DNA of 64,000 nucleotides from Comamonadaceae bacterium (GCA_013297875.1 JAAFIW010000009.1:98098-162097), one strand, 5' to 3'. Shown: positions 1-8,474, numbered from the stretch's first letter. Translations and numbers: made by a program. Notes: generated by a model from the sequence alone, not told the origin.

Positions 1-26
1 AAATAGGAGGGCTCATCGTTTACTCC

Positions 27-1403
27 TCAGAAGCCAAGCACCACGGCACCAGACAGCGTCGTGTTTTTGTAACGGAAATTAGGCAGGTTGGCCTGGTTGC
101 GCGCATGCTCTGCCGAGAACAGCAAAGACCAGGTCGGCGACAGCGGCACCAGATGGCTGATGCCCGCCCGCCACTCGCGATCCTGGCGCGTCTCGGTCGG
201 GCTGACCGAGGCGTCGGTGGCCTCATAGGACCGGCTCAAGGCACCCAGCCAGAAGGAAGTTGTCCAGTACCCGCCCCTTGCCAAGGGGCTGGCATACGAC
301 ATGGCGTAGGTGGCCCGCAGCTCATGCGAGTCGTAGCTATAAAAGGCGCGTTGGGTCTTGTTGCGTTTCAATGCGTACTCGCCAGTAAGCACTTGTCCGG
401 TGCCCACCTCATGGCTGATACGCGAGCGAAAACCATACAGGTGACCATCCAGCAAATCGGCGTTGGTGACATCAATGCGGTTAGCAAAGTTGCGGCGCTG
501 ATGGTCAATCGTGAAATCAATCAGGGTGCGCTCGTTGGGCCGCCAGGCCAGATCCAGCCCCACACCCTGGTTGCTCAGGTATTGATGGTTCTGTGCAACC
601 ACATTCGACAGCAAAATGTGGGGGCGCAGGGTCAAACCCGACAGCGAGACGGGCAAGGGCTTGAATTGCAGGCCGGTGGACACATCCAGAACCTGCAGGT
701 CGTAAGGCTTGTTGGCTCCGAGCCGCAACTGACTGCCCGAGGACGAGCGGTAGTTCACCAGATAAGCCCCCAAAGAGCTGACGATGCTGGCCGAGTTCTG
801 CAAATCCAGGTCATACAGATGCTGCAGCCGCAGACCCAGGTTCACATCGGTGTCGGCATCTGGTTTCTGGTCGTTGGCCAACAAACCCAGCACACCCGCC
901 GACAGCACCTGTGCGCTGTCGGTGCGGTAGGTCGGGTTGGATTGATGGCGCAAACCGAACACCACCGAGCCGCTGAGCTGCGAGCGCTGGTTGCGCTTGG
1001 ACACCTCAGCCGCCAGGGCCAGCGCCAGCTTGCGCTGATCGCCTTGCAGGCGCTTGTCTTGTAGCGCCGCACGCAGCATGCTTTCAGCCGCCGCATAAGA
1101 CCCCAGCCGGAAATACAACAAGCCAATTTCGACACGTACATAGGGGTCGGCATCCGGATTGAGAAGCGAGCGCTCCAGCGCGGCAATACCGCCTTCGTAG
1201 TTGCCTTCTTTGACCAGCGTTTGCGCGTAAGCCGACCACAGTCCCAGGTCTTGGGGCTTTTGCAATACCTGTCGAAATGCTTCGTCACTCTGCCGATCCA
1301 AGGGCTCAGCGGCCCCGGTTTGTGCCGATGCGCCGACGCATGCGGCCAGCCCCATGAAACCGCCCAAGCCAAGGCGCAAAAAGCGTTTGGATAAATGCGA
1401 CAT
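27..1403 (-). CDS. TPR-containing outer-membrane beta-barrel protein
   Basis: The 458-residue product starts with a signal peptide (hydrophobic stretch at about residues 10-28, ending in ASAQ). TPR-like helices follow at about residues 35-150. The rest is alternating-pattern sequence typical of a beta barrel and closes with a C-terminal Phe (VVLGF), the usual outer-membrane insertion signal. The layout of periplasmic TPR plus barrel with an SNP motif near the first strand resembles DUF560/Slam-type or other TPR-porin proteins. No lipoprotein client gene is adjacent, so the role is unknown. It is divergent from the methyltransferase at 1549. The ATG at 1403 is chosen because the signal peptide follows at once; only a weak GGTG precedes it. 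Confidence 0.7.
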   Translation of the reverse strand: MSHLSKRFLRLGLGGFMGLAACVGASAQTGAAEPLDRQSDEAFRQVLQKPQDLGLWSAYAQTLVKEGNYEGGIAALERSLLNPDADPYVRVEIGLLYFRLGSYAAAESMLRAALQDKRLQGDQRKLALALAAEVSKRNQRSQLSGSVVFGLRHQSNPTYRTDSAQVLSAGVLGLLANDQKPDADTDVNLGLRLQHLYDLDLQNSASIVSSLGAYLVNYRSSSGSQLRLGANKPYDLQVLDVSTGLQFKPLPVSLSGLTLRPHILLSNVVAQNHQYLSNQGVGLDLAWRPNERTLIDFTIDHQRRNFANRIDVTNADLLDGHLYGFRSRISHEVGTGQVLTGEYALKRNKTQRAFYSYDSHELRATYAMSYASPLARGGYWTTSFWLGALSRSYEATDASVSPTETRQDREWRAGISHLVPLSPTWSLLFSAEHARNQANLPNFRYKNTTLSGAVVLGF

Positions 1404-1548
1404 GATGTCTACACCGTGTGGTTGCTGTCAGCCAAACACTATATCCCCCAACGGTTGGAAAGGGGGCCACGCCTTAGGCGAAGTGTTACGGATATGCGAC
1501 GGCCAGCATGCGAATAATCCACGGCAAATACACCTGAAAGGCCGGCTG

Positions 1549-2223
1549 ATGCATCCCACCGCCATTGACAACGGACGCTTATTTTTCCAGTGCTACGTCA
1601 GCCCGGATGCAGATGTAACGGTTGTGGACATTGGCGCACAAAATGTCAATGGCTCCCTGCGCGAGCTGGCGCCGCGTGGTGCGCGGTATGTGGGGGTAGA
1701 CTTTGCCGCCGGTGCTGGTGTGGACGTGGTGCTGGACGATCCCTACCAATTGCCGTTTGAATCAGCGTCGGTTGACGTGGTGGTCAGCAGCTCGTGTTTT
1801 GAGCACGTTGAGTTTTTCTGGCTGCTATTCACCGACATACTGCGCGTGCTCAAACCCGATGGACTTTTCTACCTGAACGCGCCTTCCAATGGCGAGTTTC
1901 ACCGGTACCCGGTTGATTGCTGGCGGTTTTATCCAGACGCAGGATTGGCGCTTTTGAAATGGGCCAAACGATCCGGCTATGAACCGGCCCTGCTGGAGTC
2001 GTTCACCACCCGGCAACGGCTGGACATCTGGAACGATTTTGTGGCCGTGTTTCTGAAAGATGCATCCAGGCTCAGCCAACACCCGGCCCGCATGATGAAC
2101 CACATCAGCCATTACACCAATGGCCGGATGCACGGTCTGCCAGGCATTCTGCGACCGCAGACGGAGCCGGAAGACCTGGCCAAGCTGCAAAAGTTGACAG
2201 GAAGCCTCAAGCCCTTGAATTAG
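1549..2223 (+). CDS. Class I SAM-dependent methyltransferase
   Basis: This 224-residue protein has the Rossmann methyltransferase pattern. Motif I is VVDIGAQNVNG, an acidic VGVDFA strand follows, and the typical motif LPFESASVDVVVSSSCFEHV precedes RVLKPDGLFYLNAP. This is the Methyltransf_11 layout. The substrate cannot be read from sequence. The start at 1549 is preferred over an upstream in-frame ATG at 1354 because AAAGG lies about nine bases before it and the methyltransferase fold begins directly after. The upstream extension would also overlap the divergent gene. The PVDCWRFYPD segment after motif III occurs in methyltransferases of polysaccharide or sugar-modification clusters, but no such cluster is visible here. 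Confidence 0.75.
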   Translation: MHPTAIDNGRLFFQCYVSPDADVTVVDIGAQNVNGSLRELAPRGARYVGVDFAAGAGVDVVLDDPYQLPFESASVDVVVSSSCFEHVEFFWLLFTDILRVLKPDGLFYLNAPSNGEFHRYPVDCWRFYPDAGLALLKWAKRSGYEPALLESFTTRQRLDIWNDFVAVFLKDASRLSQHPARMMNHISHYTNGRMHGLPGILRPQTEPEDLAKLQKLTGSLKPLN

Positions 2224-2236
2224 GGAGCCCATAAAT

Positions 2237-2300
2237 GCTATTTATTTAATAGCTGTTTGAGCAATAAATATATGGGCTGGTGGCTGGTTTTGTCATAAAT
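2237..2300 (+). repeat. Dispersed TAGCTG(C/T)TTGAGCA repeat, copy 1
   Basis: A hairpin GCTATT-N5-AATAGC (2237-2253) is followed by TGTTTGAGCAATAAAT, then TATGGGCTGGTGGC and a tail GGTTTTGTCATAAAT. The same order of blocks recurs around 8475, 10009, 43781 and inside fmt (52072-52131). It lies between the methyltransferase and the esterase. Confidence 0.75.
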
Positions 2301-2385
2301 CGACGGCTCGGCAGCGACCCGGCGACAACCCGCGTGAAACCGGTAACAGGCAGCGTGCGTAAAGAGTCGGCATGATTGCCCGCCT

Positions 2386-3270
2386 ATGCCCACCCACATG
2401 ACCCGCCGCACCGGCCTGCTGGCCGCCCTCGTCGCACTGCTTTCCGGCTGCTCGGCGTCCGGCGTGCTGGACAAACTGGTGCCCAGCGACAGCCACCGCA
2501 TGGAGCCGGGCGTGGCGTATGGCCCCGATGCGCGCCACCAACTGGATATTTATCGCCCTTTGCAAAACCCCGCAGGCGCAGGCCACCCGGTGGTGCTGTT
2601 TTTCTACGGCGGCAGCTGGACGACCGGCGAGCGGGCGCAGTACCGGTTTGTGGGTGAAGCGCTGGCGCGCAACGGCGTGTTGGTGCTGGTGGCCGACTAC
2701 CGCTTGAGCCCCCAGGTGCGCTACCCCGCGTTTTTGCAAGATGGCGCGCTGGCCACGCAATGGGTGTTTGACAACGCCGCCCGGCTGGGCGGTGACCGCG
2801 CCCGCATTCACCTGATGGGACACAGCGCAGGGGCCTACAACGTGGCCATGCTGGCACTGGACGCGCGCTGGCTCGCACCCGTGGGCCTGAAACCCGCGCA
2901 ACTGGCCGGCTGGGTAGGCATTGCCGGGCCGTATGACTTTTTGCCCATTGGCAACCGCGACGTGCAGGTGGCATTCGAATGGCCCAACACCAAGCCCGAC
3001 ACCCAGCCCATTGCCCACGTATCGGCCGCCGCCCCCAAAAGCCTGCTGCTGGCAGCCAACAGCGACAGCCTGGTGAACCCGCAACGCAACACCGTCGGCC
3101 TGGCCAACCGCCTGCAAGCTGCCGGAGCCAGCACCCGCGTGGTGCTGTTTGACCGGGTCAACCACGTTACCGTGCTGGCCTCACTGGCCAGCCCCTTGAC
3201 CTGGCTGGCACCCGTGCTGCCCGAGGTGCTGGGCTTTGTAAAAGAACCGCCGCAAAAAGCCTCACCGTAA
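2386..3270 (+). CDS. Alpha/beta-hydrolase (carboxylesterase-like) lipoprotein
   Basis: The 294-residue product begins with a lipoprotein signal (hydrophobic LLAALVALLSGC, lipobox LSGC with Cys at residue 22). An alpha/beta-hydrolase domain follows: the oxyanion-type motif FFYGGSW, the nucleophile elbow GHSAGAY, and a late FDRVNHVTVL that would supply the catalytic His. This matches the esterase/lipase (BD-FAE or carboxylesterase-like) branch. Expected location is the periplasmic face of a membrane, with hydrolysis of an unknown ester. A second ATG at 2398 gives a more standard signal peptide and may be the true start; neither ATG has a clear ribosome site. It lies 61 bp upstream of the aldolase gene on the same strand, with no obvious functional link. 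Confidence 0.75.
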   Translation: MPTHMTRRTGLLAALVALLSGCSASGVLDKLVPSDSHRMEPGVAYGPDARHQLDIYRPLQNPAGAGHPVVLFFYGGSWTTGERAQYRFVGEALARNGVLVLVADYRLSPQVRYPAFLQDGALATQWVFDNAARLGGDRARIHLMGHSAGAYNVAMLALDARWLAPVGLKPAQLAGWVGIAGPYDFLPIGNRDVQVAFEWPNTKPDTQPIAHVSAAAPKSLLLAANSDSLVNPQRNTVGLANRLQAAGASTRVVLFDRVNHVTVLASLASPLTWLAPVLPEVLGFVKEPPQKASP

Positions 3271-3331
3271 AATTCCCCCTGCGGCACGCTGGCCGTAACC
3301 AACCTGTAACTTCCCTGGGGACTTTTTAATC

Positions 3332-4396
3332 ATGGCACTCGTTTCGATGCGCGAGCTGCTGGACCACGCCGCCACCAATGGCTACGGCATTCCAGCCTTC
3401 AACGTAAACAACCTGGAGCAGGTGCAAGCCATCATGGAAGCGGCCAAAGAAGTCGGTGCCCCCGTCATCATGCAAGCCAGCGCCGGTGCCCGCAAATACG
3501 CCGGCGAAGGCTTCTTGAAGCACCTGATTGCCGCTGCGGTCGAAACCTACCCGCAAATCCCCGTCGTCATGCACCAAGACCATGGCCAAAGCCCTGCGAT
3601 CTGCCAGGGCGCGATGGATTTGGGCTTCAGCTCGGTGATGATGGACGGCAGCCTGGAAGCCGACGGCAAAACCATTGCCAGCTACGACTACAACGTTGAC
3701 GTGACGCGCAAAGTGGTCGACATGGCCCACAAACTGGGCGTGACGGTGGAAGGCGAGCTGGGCTGCCTGGGCAGCCTGGAAACCATGCAGGGCGACAAGG
3801 AAGACGGCCACGGCACCGAGAGCACCATGACCATGGACCAACTGCTCACCGACCCCGAGCAAGCCGCCGATTTTGTGAAGCGCACCCAACTCGACGCGCT
3901 GGCCATTGCCATTGGTACCAGCCACGGCGCCTACAAATTCACCCGCAAACCCACCGGCGACATCCTGGCCATTGCCCGCATCAAGGAAATTCACCGCCGC
4001 ATTCCCAACACCCATTTGGTGATGCACGGCAGTTCCAGCGTGCCCCAAGACCTGCTGGCCACCATCCGCCAATACGGCGGCGACCTGCGCGAAACCTACG
4101 GCGTGCCGGTAGAAGAAATTCAGGAAGCTATTCGATTCGGTGTGCGCAAAATCAACATCGACACCGACATCCGCCTGGCCATGACCGCCGCGATACGCCG
4201 GTATCTCTTTGAAAACCCTGACAAGTTTGACCCGCGTGATTACTTGAAGCCTGCCCGGGAAGCCGCCAAACAGATTTGCAAGCAGCGGTATGTGCAGTTT
4301 GGGTGTGAGGGGCAGGGGGGAAAGGTGAAGGGGGATAGCTTGCAGGTGGTAGCGGGGAGGTATGCGCGGGGGGAGTTGGGGCAGGTGGTGAATTGA
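3332..4396 (+). CDS. fbaA: Class II fructose-1,6-bisphosphate aldolase
   Basis: This zinc-dependent aldolase interconverts fructose-1,6-bisphosphate with dihydroxyacetone phosphate and glyceraldehyde-3-phosphate in glycolysis, gluconeogenesis and the Calvin cycle. The 354-residue length and sequence fit the Calvin-type class II subfamily (fba/cbbA). The start is [23 protein letters not shown] follows, the motif HQDHGQ (residues 81-86) carries the catalytic Asp and a zinc-binding His, and later His come from GTSHGAYKF and [13 protein letters not shown] upstream of the ATG serves as ribosome site. No pyruvate kinase or phosphoglycerate kinase gene, often adjacent in Burkholderiales, is visible here. 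Confidence 0.93.
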   Translation: MALVSMRELLDHAATNGYGIPAFNVNNLEQVQAIMEAAKEVGAPVIMQASAGARKYAGEGFLKHLIAAAVETYPQIPVVMHQDHGQSPAICQGAMDLGFSSVMMDGSLEADGKTIASYDYNVDVTRKVVDMAHKLGVTVEGELGCLGSLETMQGDKEDGHGTESTMTMDQLLTDPEQAADFVKRTQLDALAIAIGTSHGAYKFTRKPTGDILAIARIKEIHRRIPNTHLVMHGSSSVPQDLLATIRQYGGDLRETYGVPVEEIQEAIRFGVRKINIDTDIRLAMTAAIRRYLFENPDKFDPRDYLKPAREAAKQICKQRYVQFGCEGQGGKVKGDSLQVVAGRYARGELGQVVN

Positions 4397-4538
4397 GGGC
4401 CGAAGATCCTCGTCATTCAACGAGTTTCGTAACTGGCTGGCTCAAACCGTCCTGAACGGGGTGTTGCTGGCCGTGCCCAGCGCACAGACATGTTTTGAGC
4501 CAAATCAGGCAAACGTGCACAGTGGTAGAGCACAAGCA

Positions 4539-4555
4539 GCTACTCATTTAGTAGC
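4539..4555 (-). repeat. Dispersed repeat, copy 2 (hairpin part)
   Basis: GCTACT-N5-AGTAGC is a perfect 6-bp stem. It is preceded by AGCACAAGCA, a degenerate form of the TGCTCAAGCA core seen in the reverse-oriented copies. Confidence 0.5.
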
Positions 4556-4608
4556 AAATCAGGCCGAATCGACTCCAGCACCGGCTTCGTGGCATGCATA
4601 GATGTCGG

Positions 4609-4676
4609 GGGTCGCCCGACAGCGACTCACTTTTCTTTGCGTCGCCAAAGAAAAGTAAGCAAAAGAAAGGCGACCC
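4609..4676. repeat. Composite hairpin repeat
   Basis: Outer arms GGGTCGCC (4609-4616) and GGCGACCC (4669-4676) enclose a perfect 11-bp stem, ACTTTTCTTTG (4629-4639) and CAAAGAAAAGT (4646-4656), with the 6-base loop CGTCGC. It could act as a transcription terminator downstream of the aldolase. It also looks like a dispersed intergenic repeat rather than a local design. Confidence 0.6.
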
Positions 4677-5149
4677 GGCAGTCTGGGCCCCTTCGCTTCG
4701 CTGCGGGTACCTTGCGGTGCTCAAACCCAGTGGGGTCACGTGCAAACTCGCCTGCGGCTCAAACAAGCACGTGCCCTGATCCACTGGCTTTTGCGCTCCT
4801 CAGCCCAGCCTGAACGGGGTTTCTGTTTGCCTCGATATCAAGCTTCGATTTAATGATTCGGCCCGATGAAACGCAGCAGCGACGGTCGCAATCTAAGGGG
4901 GTGACATATCCGCAGCGGCGGGCAGCCGGGTGTGCGATGGAAAAATCGGAGCAAGGCGCGGCGCGGTCTTGAGCCCTCTACAAAACCCGATTCGCGTGAT
5001 TGCGCAGATTTTCTCCAGCGCATGCCCGGCTGGCCGTCGCTTGCCAGCCAAGTCAAGCGAACAGGGGAGTTGAACAGCCTGCCCCCACCCCAGCCCTCCC
5101 CCGGGAGGGGAGGGAGCCAATACCGGTTCATTTATGTGCCAAACAGGTC

Positions 5150-5194
5150 GCCAGCCCAGGATTTGATTGCTCGAGCAGCTATCTATTCAGTAGC
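5150..5194 (-). repeat. Dispersed repeat, copy 3
   Basis: GCCAGCCCAGGATTTGATTG, then CTCGAGCAGCTAT and CAGTAGC, give the repeat read on the minus strand. The stop codon of the DUF5615 gene (5183-5185) falls inside its hairpin, so the repeat directly abuts or has trimmed the 3' end of that gene. Confidence 0.65.
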
Positions 5195-5521
5195 GAAAGT
5201 ATCAATCGCAACCATGACAAAGCTGCCTTTGACATGTGCGCCAAGCTTTGCCTCAAGCACCGGTAACAGCGGGACAAGGCTCGACAGCTCGTTTGACGCT
5301 GCATCCAGTACGAACACGGAAATCGGAAGCGTTGCGGTGTTCTGTTGATATGGAAGATTCTTGTCAACCGTGATGAACGCATCGAATTTCGTTGCTGCAA
5401 GCGTGAGTAGCTGCCCGTTTTTGATGCCAGACCAGCCTTCGAACACGACGGTGGACACCTGGTGGGAAGGCAAAGCCCGGCGAAGTCGCGCCGGCACGCA
5501 TTCATCAAGCAGCAGGCGCAT
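5183..5521 (-). CDS. DUF5615 PIN-like toxin
   Basis: This 112-residue protein matches the DUF5615 (PIN_5-like) family, paired with DUF433 antitoxins in type II toxin-antitoxin modules and expected to act as a ribonuclease. Visible acidic residues are D6 and E7 in MRLLLDECVP and D53 in FITVDKNL, with the KNGQLL helix before it. The ATG at 5521 overlaps the end of the DUF433 gene by 17 bases, the usual translational coupling with the antitoxin upstream. The last codons and the stop lie in a dispersed repeat, so the C-terminal ATE may not be ancestral. Activity cannot be judged from sequence. Confidence 0.75.
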   Translation of the reverse strand: MRLLLDECVPARLRRALPSHQVSTVVFEGWSGIKNGQLLTLAATKFDAFITVDKNLPYQQNTATLPISVFVLDAASNELSSLVPLLPVLEAKLGAHVKGSFVMVAIDTFATE

Positions 5522-5723
5522 CGGCAGCCAGGCGCTCGCGCGCTGCTTCAAGAACCGCGACAGCGCGGCTGCGTGAGATCGAAGGAAAGTCCTCCAGAAA
5601 TTCTTCGAGGGACGAAGAGCCTTCGAGGTAGTCGAACAGGTTCTTGACCGGCACGCGCGTGCCGGTGAAGCAAAGCGCGCCACTCATGATCTCGGGGTCA
5701 CGCTTGACGAGGGATGAATCCAT
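5505..5723 (-). CDS. DUF433 antitoxin
   Basis: This 72-residue protein has the DUF433 signature: RDPEIMSGALCFTGTRVPV followed by LFDYLEGSSSLEEFLEDFP and the helix RAVAVLEAARERL. DUF433 proteins are winged-helix-like antitoxins encoded upstream of DUF5615 toxins, and that arrangement is seen here (17-base overlap). The ATG at 5723 is preferred over a longer in-frame start because GGAG lies six bases before it. The upstream flank ends at a MITE-like element 138 bases away. Confidence 0.8.
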   Translation of the reverse strand: MDSSLVKRDPEIMSGALCFTGTRVPVKNLFDYLEGSSSLEEFLEDFPSISRSRAVAVLEAARERLAADAPAA

Positions 5724-5861
5724 GGGTAACTCCGAAGCGAAATTGACTGGCATCAACAAAGTTGGACGATACCCGGCAGCCCGTCGCTTGCCAACCCCGC
5801 CATGCCAACAAACCCTGGAAACCAGCAGCAGTAACCAGCACAACAAGCACCGTCCTTTCAA

Positions 5862-6124
5862 CCTAGAAACAGCAGTTGGACGCGCCCGAGTGGGTCGCCA
5901 TGGGGTGGGCTGGCAAGGCCCAGAGCAGGCTTGCCTGCGCTGCGCTTGGCTGTGGACGACGCAGGCTCTTGCCTGCCAGGAGGAGCAACGCAGCCAGCGC
6001 ACGCCAGGGCGGCTCAATTGGGTGCGTAGCGTTCTCACCCAGTGGGTGAGCTCGCTCAACGCTACAAGTGTTTGATTTCATTGGAAAAAGTTACCGGGAC
6101 GAACGGTCAACTGCTGTTTCTAGG
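5862..6124. mobile_element. MITE-like element, copy 1 (263 bp)
   Basis: The element has perfect 17-bp terminal inverted repeats, CCTAGAAACAGCAGTTG at the left and its reverse complement at the right. It is flanked by TTCAA on both sides (5857-5861 and 6125-6129), a likely 5-bp target duplication. The interior holds stem-loops, for example GCAGGC-TCTT-GCCTGC and GTAGCGTT...AACGCTAC around CTCACCC-AGT-GGGTGAG. A close copy lies at 48986-49218. It encodes no transposase, so it would depend on one elsewhere in the genome. A short open frame on the minus strand spans nearly the whole element. Confidence 0.8.
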
Positions 6125-6283
6125 TTCAATATTTATCCCTTCGAACGCGAGCCAGTTTTTCTTGCGAACCCAAAGACACCCGCTGCCGCGGGCCGTCGGA
6201 GGTGTGATGGAAAAATCGGTGAACTTCCTGCCCCCACCCCGCAAGGGGAGGTAGCAAAACCGGGTCATTTCGGAGTCAAACAG

Positions 6284-6333
6284 CCCACCAGCCCATGAAT
6301 ACATTGCTCAAGCAGCTACTTATTTAGTAGCAA
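6284..6333 (-). repeat. Dispersed repeat, copy 4
   Basis: CCCACCAGCCCATGAATACA, then TTGCTCAAGCAG and the hairpin GCTACT-N5-AGTAGC, form a well-preserved reverse-oriented copy. Confidence 0.7.
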
Positions 6334-6419
6334 TACAGTAGCGAATCCCCATCCCCGTTGGGCCTAGCGGGGGATGAGTTGTTTGTCTTCGCCTAGTGTG
6401 ACGCACCACCCTAGGTATT

Positions 6420-6935
6420 TCAGGTGCTTTCTGCGGGCTGCGCCACCAACTGTCCCAGAAACGCACCCAGCTGCAAATCGTCCAGCATGCCGAAGTGACT
6501 CAGGGCCACTGCCCCCCGCCGGTCAATCACCACCAGGCTGGGCGTGCCGCGAAAGCCGTAGGTTTGCATGGTTTGCGGGATCGCCTGGCCGGGCACGGCC
6601 ATGTCGATGCCCACGGGGAAGGGCACGCGGTATTCGTGCATGAACACTTGCAGCGCGGCGGGGCCCATCACTGCGTGGTGCTCAAACACGGTGTGCAGGC
6701 CCAGCACCACCAGGTCTTCACGCGCAAAGGCCTGATGGATTTTGATGGCCTGGGGAATGCCGTGCGACACACAAGCCGGGCACAGCATTTGAAACGCATG
6801 CAGCACGACCACCCGGCCACGCAGCTCGGCCAGCGACGCGGGCGGGTTGGCACCCAGCCATTGCGACACCTGCAGCGCGGGTGCAAGTTCAGCCCTGTCA
6901 GTTGGGGCGTTTTGTCGGGTGGTCATGGCACTCAC
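6420..6935 (-). CDS. Redoxin-domain (thioredoxin-fold) protein
   Basis: The protein has about 171 residues. A thioredoxin-fold redoxin domain is visible: strand VVVLHAF, the active-site motif MLCPAC (Cys at about 52 and 55), then GLHTVFEHH and the cis-Pro segment FRGTPSLVVIDRRG. There is no signal peptide, so it is probably cytoplasmic. It follows the AhpD-like gene with a one-base gap, so the two are one operon and could work together in thiol-based peroxide or organic-substrate reduction. The start is uncertain: GTG at 6935 or ATG at 6926. Confidence 0.7.
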   Translation of the reverse strand: MSAMTTRQNAPTDRAELAPALQVSQWLGANPPASLAELRGRVVVLHAFQMLCPACVSHGIPQAIKIHQAFAREDLVVLGLHTVFEHHAVMGPAALQVFMHEYRVPFPVGIDMAVPGQAIPQTMQTYGFRGTPSLVVIDRRGAVALSHFGMLDDLQLGAFLGQLVAQPAEST

Positions 6936-6936
6936 T

Positions 6937-7482
6937 TTACGCGGCGGGGTTCAGCGCGACTTTGGGGAAGTCCAGCGGCACCTCGAGCGCCACATTGATG
7001 TAGTTGGTAAACAGGTTCAGCGCCACGTGGGCCATGATTTCCACGATGTGTTCATCGTCAAAACCCACGGCCCGCAGCGCGGCCACGTCGTCGGCGGTGA
7101 TCTGGGCGCGGTTGGCCACCACCTGCAACGCAAAGCGCAGGGCGGCAGCGGTTTTGGGGTCGGTGGACTGCCCGGCTTGCGCAGCCGCCATTTCCTGCGC
7201 GGTGGCACCTGCACCCTTGCCCAGCACGGTGTGGGCGGCCAGGCAGTATTCGCATTGGTTGCGCTGCGCCACGGCCACGGCAATTTGCTCGCCCAGCTTG
7301 GCACCCAGCACGCCCTTGCCCAAGGCGCCAAATGCGCCCCACATGCTTTGCAGCGCGGCAGGCGAGTTGGCTACGGCCTTGAACATATTGGGCGTGGCAC
7401 CGAAGGCACCGTGAATCTGGGTGAGCACGGCCTGGCGGTTGGCGGTGGTGTCGGCGGGGTTGATGAGTTGTACGCGGGTCAT
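6937..7482 (-). CDS. Carboxymuconolactone decarboxylase/AhpD-like protein
   Basis: This 181-residue all-helical protein carries the AhpD-type redox motif CEYCLAAH (C77, C80, H84) with an upstream Glu in GEQIAVAV, as in alkylhydroperoxidase-like members of the carboxymuconolactone decarboxylase family. Such proteins reduce peroxides with CxxC thiols. The adjoining redoxin gene gives a possible electron partner, and a divergent AraC-type regulator lies 119 bp upstream. The pair plausibly forms a small oxidative- or xenobiotic-stress unit controlled by that regulator; this is inference from layout. The start at 7482 is preceded by AAAGGA. Confidence 0.8.
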   Translation of the reverse strand: MTRVQLINPADTTANRQAVLTQIHGAFGATPNMFKAVANSPAALQSMWGAFGALGKGVLGAKLGEQIAVAVAQRNQCEYCLAAHTVLGKGAGATAQEMAAAQAGQSTDPKTAAALRFALQVVANRAQITADDVAALRAVGFDDEHIVEIMAHVALNLFTNYINVALEVPLDFPKVALNPAA

Positions 7483-7601
7483 GGTGAGTTCCTTTAGCGG
7501 GTTGAGTGATGCGTGCTGGATGGCACGGACGCCAGTTTGCTGCGCTGTGCGGTACGATGGGTATCATTCCGTCTGTTTTAGGTACCTTATCGTCCAACAC
7601 C

Positions 7602-8474
7602 ATGGCCTCCGAATCACCCCCACCCGTTGACCGCCTGTCTGCGCTGCTGGAGCGCTTTCATGTGCGGGCCCAGTTGTTTCACTCGGGGCCGCTGTGCGGC
7701 GTGACGCGTTTCATGGCCGAGCCGGGGCGCGGGTTTTTGCATGTGCTGCGGCGCGGGGAAATGGTGGTCACGCACCCGGCGGGGGTTGGTGTGGCGCGCC
7801 GCCAGTCGCTGCGCGAGCCCACGCTGTTGTTCTATCCGCAAGCGCTGCGCCATGACTTTCACAACGCGCCATCAGAAGGCTCGGACTTGACCTGCGCATC
7901 ACTGAGCTTTGATGGCGGCGCGGCCCACCCGCTGGTGCGGGCGCTGCCAGCCCAGGTGGTGGTGCCGCTGGCTGCCGTGCAGGGGCTGGATGCTTCGCTC
8001 GCGCTGCTGTTTGCCGAGGCCGACCGCGTGCGCTGCGGCCACCGGCTGCTGGCCGACCGCCTGTTTGACGTGGTGCTGCTGCAGCTCCTGCGCTGGCTGC
8101 TGGACCACCCACAACAAGGCGGCATGGAAAGCGGCCTGCTGTGCGGCCTGTGCGACCCGGCCCTGGCCCGCGCGCTGACCGCGCTGCACGAGCAGCCCGG
8201 CACCGCCTGGAGCCTGGAAGCCATGGCCCAGCAAGCCGGCCTGTCGCGCAGCGCCTTTGCCGCCCGCTTCAAAGACACGCTGGGCACCACCCCGGCCGAC
8301 TACCTGACCGGCTGGCGCATCGCCATCGCCCAGTCGCGCCTGCGCCAGGGCCGCTCGGTGAAGTTCATTGCTGATGAACTGGGCTACGCCAACGCATCAG
8401 CCCTGTCGCGCGTGTTTGCGCAGCGGGTGGGCGTGTCGCCCCGGGTGTGGTTGGAGCGTGAGGCCTTACCTTGA
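7602..8474 (+). CDS. AraC-family transcriptional regulator with cupin domain
   Basis: The 290-residue protein has an N-terminal cupin_6-type sensor region (LFHSGPLCGVTRF, GRGFLHVLRRGEMVV) to about residue 180. Two helix-turn-helix motifs follow in the C-terminal 100 residues: LEAMAQQAGLSRSAFAARFK and VKFIADELGYANASALSRVF. This is the standard AraC/XylS layout. It is divergent from the AhpD-like/redoxin pair, so that operon is the obvious target. The ATG at 7602 is chosen because the cupin homology starts a few residues later; an in-frame start at 7506 would run into the shared promoter region. Confidence 0.82.
   Translation: MASESPPPVDRLSALLERFHVRAQLFHSGPLCGVTRFMAEPGRGFLHVLRRGEMVVTHPAGVGVARRQSLREPTLLFYPQALRHDFHNAPSEGSDLTCASLSFDGGAAHPLVRALPAQVVVPLAAVQGLDASLALLFAEADRVRCGHRLLADRLFDVVLLQLLRWLLDHPQQGGMESGLLCGLCDPALARALTALHEQPGTAWSLEAMAQQAGLSRSAFAARFKDTLGTTPADYLTGWRIAIAQSRLRQGRSVKFIADELGYANASALSRVFAQRVGVSPRVWLEREALP

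Larger units (their letters stand above)
4397..5182. other. Gene-free stretch rich in repeats
   Basis: No credible gene is seen in these 786 bases. The stretch holds a reverse copy of the dispersed repeat hairpin (4539-4555), a composite hairpin (4609-4676), and then sequence typical of Comamonadaceae intergenic repeats. A fragment at 4857-4868 (CGGCCCGATGAA) repeats at 9042. The block GGTGTGCGATGGAAAAATCGG-like near 4929 and the CTGCCCCCACCCC block near 5082 recur together near 6198-6240, so two parts of this region look duplicated on the far side of the toxin-antitoxin pair. Confidence 0.5.
5724..6419. other. Gene-free stretch carrying the MITE and repeats
   Basis: Apart from the MITE-like element at 5862-6124 and the dispersed repeat at 6284-6333, no gene is seen. 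Bases 6190-6255 resemble 4925-5115 (GATGGAAAAATCGG followed by CTGCCCCCACCCC), suggesting an old duplication flanking the toxin-antitoxin pair. Confidence 0.5.

Noticed and set aside
4594..4813. Short frames over the composite hairpin
   Set aside because: They read through a dispersed hairpin repeat; no ribosome site or domain is seen.
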